64,000 bases of DNA, taken from positions 102,405,693 through 102,469,692 of the forward strand of contig CM063503.1 of assembly GCA_032207245.1 (NCBI GenBank), given 5' to 3'. The translations under genes were made by a program, and so were the position numbers. This stretch comes from Pardosa pseudoannulata. Taxonomy: Eukaryota; Arthropoda; Arachnida; Araneae; Lycosidae. This document shows, one piece after another, positions 61,301-64,000 of the stretch; position 1 is the first letter of the stretch; each line of letters starts with the position of its first letter. Under the pieces are notes generated by a model. It was not told the DNA's origin. It searched no databases and saw only the letters and a list, made by a program, of their open reading frames with translations.

Positions 61301-61881
61301 TATCCCAGTAAATACTTTTTTTCATTTGCCCTTAATCCCTCAGTCACTGTCGCAGCCAGTTACAAATGTACAGTTATTTTAGTTAAATAATCCATTTGAC
61401 ATTTGCAACATTTTTTTTTTTTTGTAACATTTTGTTTTTATGCAAAGAATCCTCTCATTCATAATTATCATTTAAGGTAACTGTAAAGTAATGATACATT
61501 AGTAATACTATATACATTGTAACAACATTTAATCTGTGATGTGGTGTATGTTCTATCTTTATTGGTGCTATGGATAGTGCTATGGATTGCTAAGTGACTA
61601 ATGTTAGAGGGTGTTCGTCTTTTAAATAGTTCAAGTTATCTTAGTGTGTTAAAGAGAAAAAATTTGTATCTTTTAAAATTAAATCTCTTTTTGCTTAAGT
61701 TATTTTTAAAAATAAATTTAATGTTTTATCTTATATTGTAGGGATTTTATCGTGTTTATGATGAAATGCCAGATATTTGCATAGATGTGCCTCAAGCTTA
61801 TATTGTTTTGGAAAAATTTGTTACAAAATGCCAACTTGCTGGCTTTTTGTTGGATGAGGTTGTCAAGAAGATGCCAACACG
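16681..61881 (+). CDS. PDCD4: PDCD4, programmed cell death protein 4 (nine exons; 3' end outside window)
   Basis: PDCD4 binds the DEAD-box helicase eIF4A through two MA3 domains, displacing RNA and eIF4G and so inhibiting cap-dependent translation; in vertebrates it is a tumour suppressor turned over after S6K/Akt phosphorylation. Exons are 16681-16984, 47486-47595, 50115-50228, 50730-50951, 52101-52198, 53965-54079, 54545-54652, 60187-60297 and 61742-61881. All junctions are GT-AG and keep one frame, giving 440 codons plus two bases. Visible landmarks: basic N-terminus; [14 protein letters not shown] linker (about 95-108); MA3-1 (about 150-275) with [12 protein letters not shown] and [10 protein letters not shown]3-2 (about 313-437) with [17 protein letters not shown] and PDICIDVP. 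D240, D244, D405 and D409 sit at positions corresponding to the eIF4A-contacting acids of the human protein. The N-terminus is shorter and diverged, with no DSGxxS degron visible. A last exon for the basic tail is expected beyond 64000. Confidence 0.95.
20520..20780. promoter_or_regulatory. CpG-richer stretch in intron 1, possible regulatory element
   Basis: Locally dense CpG (for example CATCGAACGATCGCGCTG and CGTTTACG motifs) in otherwise AT-rich intron, without transposon ends or an ORF. A nuclear-receptor monomer site TCAAGGTCA lies at 20746-20754. It could be an enhancer or alternative PDCD4 promoter. Evidence is compositional only. Confidence 0.25.
21103..21132. repeat. (AT)n microsatellite
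   Basis: A pure alternating AT run in intron 1. Confidence 0.95.
22225..22300. repeat. (GT)n(AT)n microsatellite
   Basis: A short GT block leads into a pure AT run of about 70 bases, one of the longest in the window. Confidence 0.95.
23437..24013. mobile_element. hAT-like MITE (CAGGGTTGG ends)
   Basis: The left end CAGGGTTGGTAAAAATCTTG is mirrored by a right end whose reverse complement reads CAAGGTTGATTGATTTAAAT. The interior is AT-rich with TTTAAATCA-type repeats and no ORF. Flanking octamers GTTACCAT and GTTATCAA match at 6 of 8 positions, compatible with a decayed 8-bp target duplication. CAGGGTTG...TGATTTAAATCA ends are common among non-autonomous hAT elements. Confidence 0.55.
24118..24265 (-). 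mobile_element. tRNA-derived SINE
   Basis: On the minus strand: box A ATGGCCGAATGGTTAGGGCGCTGA, box B GTGGGTTCGAATCC (complement at about 24200-24211), then a body and a tail AGCCCTTGTGTTGCATAAAAGTCGACCATAG. This is one of the best-preserved tRNA heads in the window. It is not a tRNA gene: no acceptor-stem pairing closes around the boxes and the same 3' body recurs in other copies. Confidence 0.8.
25206..25510. mobile_element. piggyBac-like MITE with TTAA target duplication
   Basis: The element is framed by TTAA at 25206-25209 and 25507-25510. It has matching inverted ends TTAACCACTTGCGCTAC (left) and, reverse-complemented, TTAACCACTTGCGCTACAAA (right). TTAA insertion is the hallmark of piggyBac. 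It is strikingly GC/CpG-rich and contains three 45-bp tandem units (25353, 25398, 25443), so any ORF across it is repeat-driven. No transposase is present. Confidence 0.8.
25353..25487. repeat. 45-bp tandem repeat, three units, inside the MITE
   Basis: GTCGCATTTGTTTCTGCGCG...GACRTGGTATNCAC is repeated at 25353 and 25398 with four or so differences. A third, more diverged unit (GTCGCTTTCGGTTCTG...) starts at 25443. Because the period is a multiple of three, minus-strand reading gives a repeated SRRNKCD peptide; that is an artefact of the repeat. Confidence 0.9.
26791..26808. repeat. (AC)n microsatellite
   Basis: A short pure AC run. A nearby shorter AC/AT run lies at about 25576-25597. Confidence 0.85.
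27312..27364. repeat. (AT)n microsatellite
   Basis: A pure alternating AT run of about 53 bases in intron 1. Confidence 0.95.
28186..28252. repeat. Compound microsatellite (AC)n(AT)n(ACAT)n(ATGC)n
   Basis: Four successive simple-repeat phases in 67 bases, ending in the palindromic ATGCATGCATGC. Confidence 0.9.
28361..28526 (+). mobile_element. tRNA-derived SINE, near full length
   Basis: Box A GATCGAATGGGTAGGGTGCTG and box B GCGGGTTCAAATCTC are followed by the body TTCTGAATCGGCTTTACGCTGTAGGTCC and the tail ATTAGCCCTCGTATAACAAAACAGTAGACCATAGTGCTCCAAACCAAAC. It defines the family layout well: tRNA head, ~60-base body, CCAAACCAAAC end. Confidence 0.85.
29103..29145. repeat. Source copy of the 43-bp segment duplicated at 29571
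   Basis: TATTACCTTAGTTTTTTACT through ACGAAAACAGA recurs unchanged at 29571-29613. Here it is followed by TCTAG and A10; there it runs into a long A tract. Confidence 0.9.
29501..29857. repeat. Duplicated flanks around a ~170-bp A-rich tract
   Basis: GCAGTTAGAATCTTTTATTG... (29501-29575) recurs identically at 29783-29857. Between them lie a second copy of the 29103-29145 segment and an A-rich block (29613-29782) broken only by occasional T, C or G. The order X (29103), Y (29501), X' (29571), A-tract, Y' (29783) is that of a tandem duplication whose middle has been replaced by A-rich sequence. An assembly artefact in a homopolymer region is an equally good reading. The lysine-rich ORF across it is not a gene. 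Confidence 0.85.
30117..30139. repeat. Poly-T tract
   Basis: An uninterrupted T run of about 23 bases. Confidence 0.9.
30563..30603. repeat. Poly-A tract (~41 A)
   Basis: A pure A run ending in CCCCGG. No upstream sequence resembling an mRNA retrocopy was recognised. Confidence 0.9.
33537..33706 (-). mobile_element. tRNA-derived SINE
   Basis: Reads on the minus strand. The tail GGTTTGGTTTGGAGTGCT begins the + strand view, then the complement of the body, then box B as GGGATTCGAACCC (33648-33660) and a decayed box A (GAACACTGCTCTTCAGTACC on the minus strand). Confidence 0.8.
33841..33884 (+). mobile_element. SINE 3'-tail fragment
   Basis: AGCCCTTGTGTTGCAAAAAA then TAGACCGTAGCGCTCCAAACCAAG matches the 3' end of the SINE family. 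It is 135 bases from the preceding inverted copy. The tRNA head is absent. Confidence 0.7.
34166..34181. repeat. Poly-C tract followed by CAAACCAAG
   Basis: A run of 16 C, rare in this AT-rich DNA, directly followed by CAAACCAAGC, which resembles the SINE 3' terminus. It may be an expanded SINE tail. Confidence 0.7.
34382..34408. repeat. Poly-T tract
   Basis: A pure T run of 27 bases. The 113-residue ORF crossing it is not credible. Confidence 0.9.
34511..34682 (+). mobile_element. tRNA-derived SINE, diverged head
   Basis: Recognised by TTTCGGTACCGGAGTATGG, then TTCGGAATCCACTTTAAACA, GTAGGTCCCGGCTTCGTTAG, CCCTCGTGCAGCAAAAAGTA and GACCGTAGCATTCCAATCC, matching the family body and tail. Box B is degraded. 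Confidence 0.75.
36166..36210. repeat. AT-rich simple repeat
   Basis: TATATATATATTATATATACACTATTATATATACACT, a short imperfect tandem repeat. Confidence 0.8.
38565..38644. repeat. (GT)n(AT)n microsatellite
   Basis: A GT block then a pure AT run of over 60 bases. ORFs on both strands across it are repeat artefacts. Confidence 0.95.
39257..39423. mobile_element. hAT-type MITE with perfect 8-bp target duplication
   Basis: The 167-bp element has inverted ends CAGTGGCGTACGC (left) and CAGGGGCGTACGC (right, reverse-complemented). It is flanked on both sides by the identical octamer GACGGGAG (39249-39256 and 39424-39431). An 8-bp duplication with CAG.GGCGTACGC ends is diagnostic of hAT-family insertion. 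The interior has G-runs and C-runs facing each other, so the whole element can fold into a hairpin. No ORF. Confidence 0.9.
40900..41095 (-). mobile_element. SINE (minus) joined to a short plus-strand SINE head fragment
   Basis: 40900-40935 reads as a plus-strand head piece (GACGATGCCCGAACAGG...CTTTCGGTAC). From 40936 the sequence is the complement of a SINE tail (TTGGTTGTTTGGAGAGCTAC, TTTTGCTACACGAGGGCTAA), body and a decayed box B (GTAGGATTTGAACAG). The abrupt head-to-tail switch suggests one copy inserted into another or an inversion. Confidence 0.65.
41849..41886. repeat. (GT)n(GA)n microsatellite
   Basis: GTGTGTGTGTGTGTG followed by AGAGAGAGAGAGAGAGA. Confidence 0.9.
43268..43411 (+). 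mobile_element. tRNA-derived SINE
   Basis: Well-kept head ACGATAGCCGAATGGGTAGG, GCGCTGCTCTTCGCTACCGG, box B GCGGGTTCCAATAC, then the body GTTCGGAATCAGCTTTAAAT and tail AGCCCTCATGTAGCAAAATAGTAGAC...CTAAACCAAAC. It lacks about 20 bases of the body (the AGTAGGTCCCGG block). CpG-rich sequence ends a little to its right, at about 43.5 kb. Confidence 0.85.
43865..43932. repeat. A-rich simple sequence
   Basis: Two A runs (about 12 and 19 bases) separated by mixed sequence. Nothing coding. Confidence 0.75.
44774..44826. repeat. (AT)n microsatellite
   Basis: A pure alternating AT run of about 53 bases in intron 1. Confidence 0.95.
47486..47595 (+). CDS. PDCD4: PDCD4 coding exon 2 (glycine linker)
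   Basis: The acceptor is TTTCCTTTTCAG. The first two bases complete Gly102, then [12 protein letters not shown], a signature PDCD4 linker, followed by an acidic stretch and [12 protein letters not shown] (family motif VKDPNYD). The donor is CAG|GTAGTG. ATG 47455, upstream in the same frame, lies in the intron. Confidence 0.95.
47596..50114 (+). other. PDCD4: PDCD4 intron 2
   Basis: 2.5 kb, CpG-poor. It contains one heavily diverged SINE-like segment (48436-48610). Otherwise I see only AT-rich unique sequence. Confidence 0.9.
48436..48610 (+). mobile_element. Old SINE relic
   Basis: Faint family match: GATTTGAATCCTACTTCTGG (box B region), then AATCAGCTTTAATTAGTAGA and TAAGCCCTTGTGTTGCATA. 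It lacks CpGs that younger copies have, as expected for long residence in methylated DNA. Confidence 0.5.
50115..50228 (+). CDS. PDCD4: PDCD4 coding exon 3 (start of MA3-1)
   Basis: The acceptor is TTTATTTCAG. It encodes 38 codons (residues 139-176) with [20 protein letters not shown] then GDTQEVI, the first helix pair of the MA3 fold. The donor is ATT|GTAAGC. Confidence 0.95.
50229..50729 (+). other. PDCD4: PDCD4 intron 3
   Basis: 501 bases of AT-rich sequence with a short (AC)n at about 50360. Nothing else seen. Confidence 0.9.
50730..50951 (+). CDS. PDCD4: PDCD4 coding exon 4 (core of MA3-1)
   Basis: The acceptor is TTTTAAAG. The exon has 74 codons (177-250), including [37 protein letters not shown] and the eIF4A-contact loop [14 protein letters not shown] with acidic residues at 240 and 244. 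The donor is ACT|GTAAGT. An open frame extends into the upstream intron, but homology starts at the acceptor. Confidence 0.95.
50952..52100 (+). other. PDCD4: PDCD4 intron 4
   Basis: 1.15 kb, AT-rich. A 92-residue open frame at 51491-51769 begins at a T run, has no homology that I recognise and no promoter context; I do not consider it a gene. Confidence 0.9.
52101..52198 (+). CDS. PDCD4: PDCD4 coding exon 5 (end of MA3-1)
   Basis: The acceptor is TTTTCTTAAAG. It encodes [20 protein letters not shown] then [12 protein letters not shown] plus two bases of an Arg codon. FIARAV and SYKG are hallmark residues. The donor is CACG|GTAAGT. Confidence 0.95.
52560..52592. repeat. (AT)n microsatellite
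   Basis: A pure alternating AT run of about 33 bases in intron 5. Confidence 0.95.
52811..53147 (-). pseudogene. Coding-like antisense remnant with one frameshift, unidentified
   Basis: Two overlapping minus-strand frames form one plausible protein if a frameshift near 52940-52980 is allowed. Frame one opens [20 protein letters not shown] and contains [20 protein letters not shown]. Frame two continues [40 protein letters not shown] and ends KDQSK. Composition is balanced and protein-like, unlike random AT-rich ORFs. No start context, no splice sites and no poly(A) were recognised. It may be an old retrocopy or transposon-encoded protein fragment. Family unknown to me. Confidence 0.35.
53965..54079 (+). 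CDS. PDCD4: PDCD4 coding exon 6 (inter-MA3 linker and start of MA3-2)
   Basis: The acceptor is GTTAATTTTACAG. The first base completes Arg283, then [43 protein letters not shown]...V..L matches the family linker. The donor is CAG|GTTAGT. Confidence 0.95.
54080..54544 (+). other. PDCD4: PDCD4 intron 6
   Basis: 465 bases of AT-rich sequence. Nothing notable. Confidence 0.9.
54545..54652 (+). CDS. PDCD4: PDCD4 coding exon 7 (MA3-2)
   Basis: The acceptor is TTGTCTCTTTAG. It has 36 codons: [20 protein letters not shown] then [32 protein letters not shown] is the most conserved PDCD4 signature, matched here with minimal change. The donor is GAG|GTCAGT. Confidence 0.97.
55655..55728. repeat. Compound AC/AT/GT microsatellite
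   Basis: ACACACACATATATAT...GTATGTGTATATGTATATG...ATATAT, an imperfect mixed dinucleotide repeat. Confidence 0.9.
56187..56212. repeat. Poly-T tract
   Basis: A pure T run of 26 bases followed by AAGAGAGAGA. Confidence 0.9.
56909..57001. repeat. Three-phase microsatellite (AT)n(AC)n(GA)n
   Basis: About 50 bases of AT, then about 23 of AC, then about 19 of GA with sharp switches. The ORFs on both strands here are artefacts of the repeat. Confidence 0.95.
57111..58314 (-). mobile_element. Tc1/mariner-family transposon, inactivated
   Basis: The 1204-bp element has perfect 20-bp inverted ends CACTCAAGAGCCAAAACATT and is bordered on both sides by TA (57109-57110, 58315-58316), the family's target duplication. 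It encodes a broken transposase on the minus strand. It lies in PDCD4 intron 7 in antisense orientation. Intact ends suggest moderate age; the transposase is dead. Confidence 0.95.
57129..58184 (-). pseudogene. Tc1/mariner transposase pseudogene
   Basis: The start codon at 58184 opens [20 protein letters not shown] (first helix-turn-helix), soon interrupted by stops. The second HTH/linker appears as [20 protein letters not shown]...[20 protein letters not shown] (57741-57959), which ends at a TAG. After a further frameshift comes SDESWFV (first catalytic Asp), then [13 protein letters not shown] (second Asp) and [12 protein letters not shown] (catalytic Glu) in 57295-57654. A last frameshift near 57300 separates the C-terminus (to 57129). 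All DDE landmarks survive but at least two stops and two frameshifts prevent a full protein. Confidence 0.9.
58315..58358. repeat. (TA)n(CA)n microsatellite abutting the transposon
   Basis: The TA target duplication of the mariner element is the first unit of a TA run of some 33 bases, followed by a short CA run. The element probably inserted into a pre-existing TA repeat. Confidence 0.9.
59201..59393. repeat. 30-bp inverted repeat pair, possible MITE
   Basis: ATGTATGGATAAAATTACCT TTGAAAAACT (59201-59230) is matched by its reverse complement at 59364-59393 with one mismatch. The 130-base centre contains a second small inverted pair (GTGAAC...GTTCAC). It is compatible with a ~200-bp palindromic MITE, but terminal bases and a target duplication cannot be fixed. 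Confidence 0.6.
59717..59863 (+). pseudogene. Coding-like remnant, possibly transposase C-terminus
   Basis: One plus-strand frame reads [20 protein letters not shown], then [20 protein letters not shown] and TIIPLLKM before TGA at 59861-59863. It then runs into an A11 tract. The serine/acid-rich composition with regular codon structure is unlike the intron around it. Upstream the frame shifts ([20 protein letters not shown] in other frames). It may be the tail of a pogo/Tigger-like or jerky-like transposase, which is a guess. Confidence 0.3.
60187..60297 (+). CDS. PDCD4: PDCD4 coding exon 8 (MA3-2)
   Basis: The acceptor is a long T run then TTTTAG. It has 37 codons beginning [20 protein letters not shown] and ending [10 protein letters not shown]. 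The family has ..ITVDQMKRG across this junction. The donor is CGG|GTATTG, weaker than the others. Confidence 0.93.
60298..61741 (+). other. PDCD4: PDCD4 intron 8
   Basis: 1.44 kb, AT-rich, with a faint SINE relic at about 60905-61030 (GGCCTAAGCAAATACCTTTTG, GTTTGAAACTCGCTATTGCC). The remainder is featureless. Confidence 0.85.
60905..61030 (+). mobile_element. Old SINE relic
   Basis: Degenerate box A (ATGGCCTAAGCAAATACC) and box B (GAGTTTGAAACTC), then TGTTCAAAACCAGTTTTAAGCAATA, parallel to the body of the copy at 8814. CpGs are lost. Confidence 0.45.
61742..61881 (+). CDS. PDCD4: PDCD4 coding exon 9 (end of MA3-2), last exon in window
   Basis: The acceptor is CTTATATTGTAG. It encodes [46 protein letters not shown] plus two bases. 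Asp405 and Asp409 are the second pair of eIF4A-contact acids. The donor is CACG|GTAAGG. The expected continuation is a short basic tail like the family's RGRKRF; I could not find it before 64000. Confidence 0.95.
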
Positions 61882-62582
61882 GTAAGGAATATATACATTT
61901 ATATATATTTTCCACTAAGCACTTTTTTTACATTTGTTCTATATATGTGTATAACATTGTGTATGATATAATTTGTAAATGGAGAGCTAGCTTTTTCATT
62001 GTTATGAATTTTGTTATTGCCTAGAACCATAACATTTTAAATGTTGAGCATCAAAGTAAAGAGAGTTATATACAAGCATTTATTGTATTATTAATACATT
62101 AAAAGAAATGCCACCTCCATAGATGAAAATGATTCTAAAAGTAGCTGAAAATTTCTGCTTTACATCAAACTTCATAAAATTTAAAACTGTTGAAAATTTA
62201 GTTATCTTGTAAAAACATTTATTGTGGTAATGCAAAAAGACCTGTTACATTTCATGGTATATCTAAACTAATTCCTTTTAATTAAATGGCATTTATTTAT
62301 TTTATAGCTTGCTGCTCAATGCTTGTCTAGCTCTTTTCATATAGTTTTAAATTTATATACACATACTATAAACATAAAGAAGTTATATATTGACAACATT
62401 GGGGTAGCACTTTATGCTCCTTTATTATACCCCTTCCATTTAATACCTAAAAGTTTATTTTTCTATGACATATTCTGTAGGAATGTGATGTTATAAATGT
62501 TCTTGAATTTTAAAAATAAAATCTTCCTTACTGACTTTTCTATTGGTTAACAAATTTTATGACCAGATGTCTTGCATACAAT

Positions 62583-62625
<43 letters not shown>

Positions 62626-64000
62626 GTAATGCTTCCTTAGTGGACACCTCTGAATAAGAGAGACTTATAAGGGTCACTTTTTGAATTCCCTCTCTCAATG
62701 TACTATATATTTCTGTGTATAAGTCAAAAATTTTGGGGCTTTTTAAAGATCTAAAGTAGGGGGGTCAACTTATATACGGGTTCATAGAACAGATGTAATA
62801 CATGCACTTTTGGTGAAGTTTTTGCCGTTGGTGACAAAAAGTCACCAAATTTGCAAAAATTAACAAAAAAGTAAAAAACAAAAGAGAAAATGCATAATGG
62901 CAAAAAGTAAATAAAGCTTGTAAAAAATTTGTAATGTAAAAACATAAAAATTGAAAAATAAATTTAAAATAAATTATCTGTGTTATAATCATTCCAAAAC
63001 AACAGTACTATAACGGTAGTGAGTTGGCTAATCTTCTAATAAACACAATTCTGTGTAACCCAGAATCAATCGATGAATTGCCAAACATAGCGTCTTTTTC
63101 CTCTCCTCCCCCCTTTAGCTCATACTGCTTAAATTTAAGAAAAAGTTATCTCTATATAAGGGTTGCCAGAATTAAAACTTATTGTTAACATCTAAGTAAA
63201 AATACCATTGGTTGCATGGTCTAGTGCCGTGATTATCAAACTGTGCTCTGTGGCAGTAAGTAGTGTAAATTGTTAAATTAACTAAAATGCATGAAGTTAA
63301 GTTAAAATTTAAAATGTAATTTTTTTTTCTTCACCACTTTTGAAACATGCTAAGCTATGTCCCTGTATTTATCTTGAGGTGCAACCAATCCTCTACCTCT
63401 GCAGTATTTAAATTGGATGTTGGGGTTTGAGATTCGTTGGTCTAGCATTTTAATTTAAAGGAACTTGATTGGAAAATATTTTCCCCACTTTACCTCCTTG
63501 GCAATATTTTTAGATTCTTGGCAACACATTTGAACGTTCTAGAAAATGTTTTTTTCACTTTGGCTTATATATAGGTTTTGAACTTAGGGTAAATTTTTGA
63601 AGTAAAATTGTACCCTCGGCTTATATTCGGAAATATATGGTACATATTTTCTATGTATTAACTTCTAAATAAGGGATACTCTGAATAGTTGATACAAATT
63701 TAGCTGATAAAGTAGAATAATAGATTTTTGCTCAGTTAAAAACTAAAATGTATTTATATGTGCTCTGTTACTATGTTAAAATTAAATCCTTTCTCAAAGT
63801 CAAAAACATTATATCTTACTGTCATCCAATAGACTTAGGGACTGTCTTGCTGAAGCTGATTAAAACTAAATCTATACTAAACTTTTTACAACTATGCTAT
63901 AGTTAATCTGTAATTAGCTTTAATTGATTATGGTGAGACTGGGCCTTGCAGTTTGATATTCATGAAACAAGTAGTTTATAATGTGTAGGTACCACAAACT
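61882..64000 (+). other. PDCD4: PDCD4 intron 9 (incomplete at window edge)
   Basis: Begins with donor GTAAGG. AT-rich, contains an (AC)n(AT)n microsatellite at 62583-62621. No acceptor followed by the expected basic C-terminal residues was found, so the intron runs past the window. Confidence 0.85.
62583..62621. repeat. (AC)n(AT)n microsatellite
   Basis: A short AC run switches to a pure AT run in intron 9. Confidence 0.95.

Overview
This is eukaryotic DNA from an animal, most likely an invertebrate. It is very AT-rich and holds many (AT)n microsatellites, tRNA-headed SINEs, DNA-transposon relics and short exons separated by long introns. The one gene I can name is PDCD4 (programmed cell death 4), the two-MA3-domain inhibitor of the translation helicase eIF4A, on the + strand. 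The protein pattern and the SINE/MITE load would fit an arthropod, perhaps a chelicerate. That is only an impression; the sequence does not fix the species.

Layout. (1) 1-8335: AT-rich, CpG-poor sequence that looks like the end of an upstream + strand gene: a possible last coding exon (stop at 355-357), then a very long candidate 3'UTR ending at an AATAAA (8310-8315) with a T-rich downstream element. It carries a 298-bp tandem duplication and an inserted MITE. (2) 8336-16680: intergenic and CpG-richer. It holds a SINE, a 180-bp direct repeat, an inverted-repeat-bounded unit (11016-12179) with promoter-like content and a short ATG exon with a consensus donor, and a CRE/CCAAT/E-box cluster (12785-12824). 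(3) 16681-61881: nine coding exons of PDCD4 joined by reading frame and GT-AG sites, giving 440 codons plus two bases of about 455-470 expected. Intron 1 is 30.5 kb and is the dumping ground for SINEs, a piggyBac-like MITE (25206-25510), hAT-like MITEs (23437-24013; 39257-39423 with a perfect 8-bp target duplication) and a suspicious A-rich duplicated stretch (29571-29857). Intron 7 carries a dead Tc1/mariner element (57111-58314). (4) 61882-64000: start of intron 9; the last PDCD4 exon lies beyond the window.

At large scale, CpG looks depleted at 1-8.4 kb and again from about 43.5 kb to the end, and closer to normal between. In invertebrates with gene-body methylation this would mark two methylated transcription units with an unmethylated promoter/first-intron zone between them. 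I found no CRISPR array, operon, tRNA gene or rRNA, and no clearly novel molecular system. The most unusual items are the 11.0-12.2 kb inverted-repeat unit, the 12.8 kb promoter-like cluster and the 29 kb duplication around the A-rich tract.
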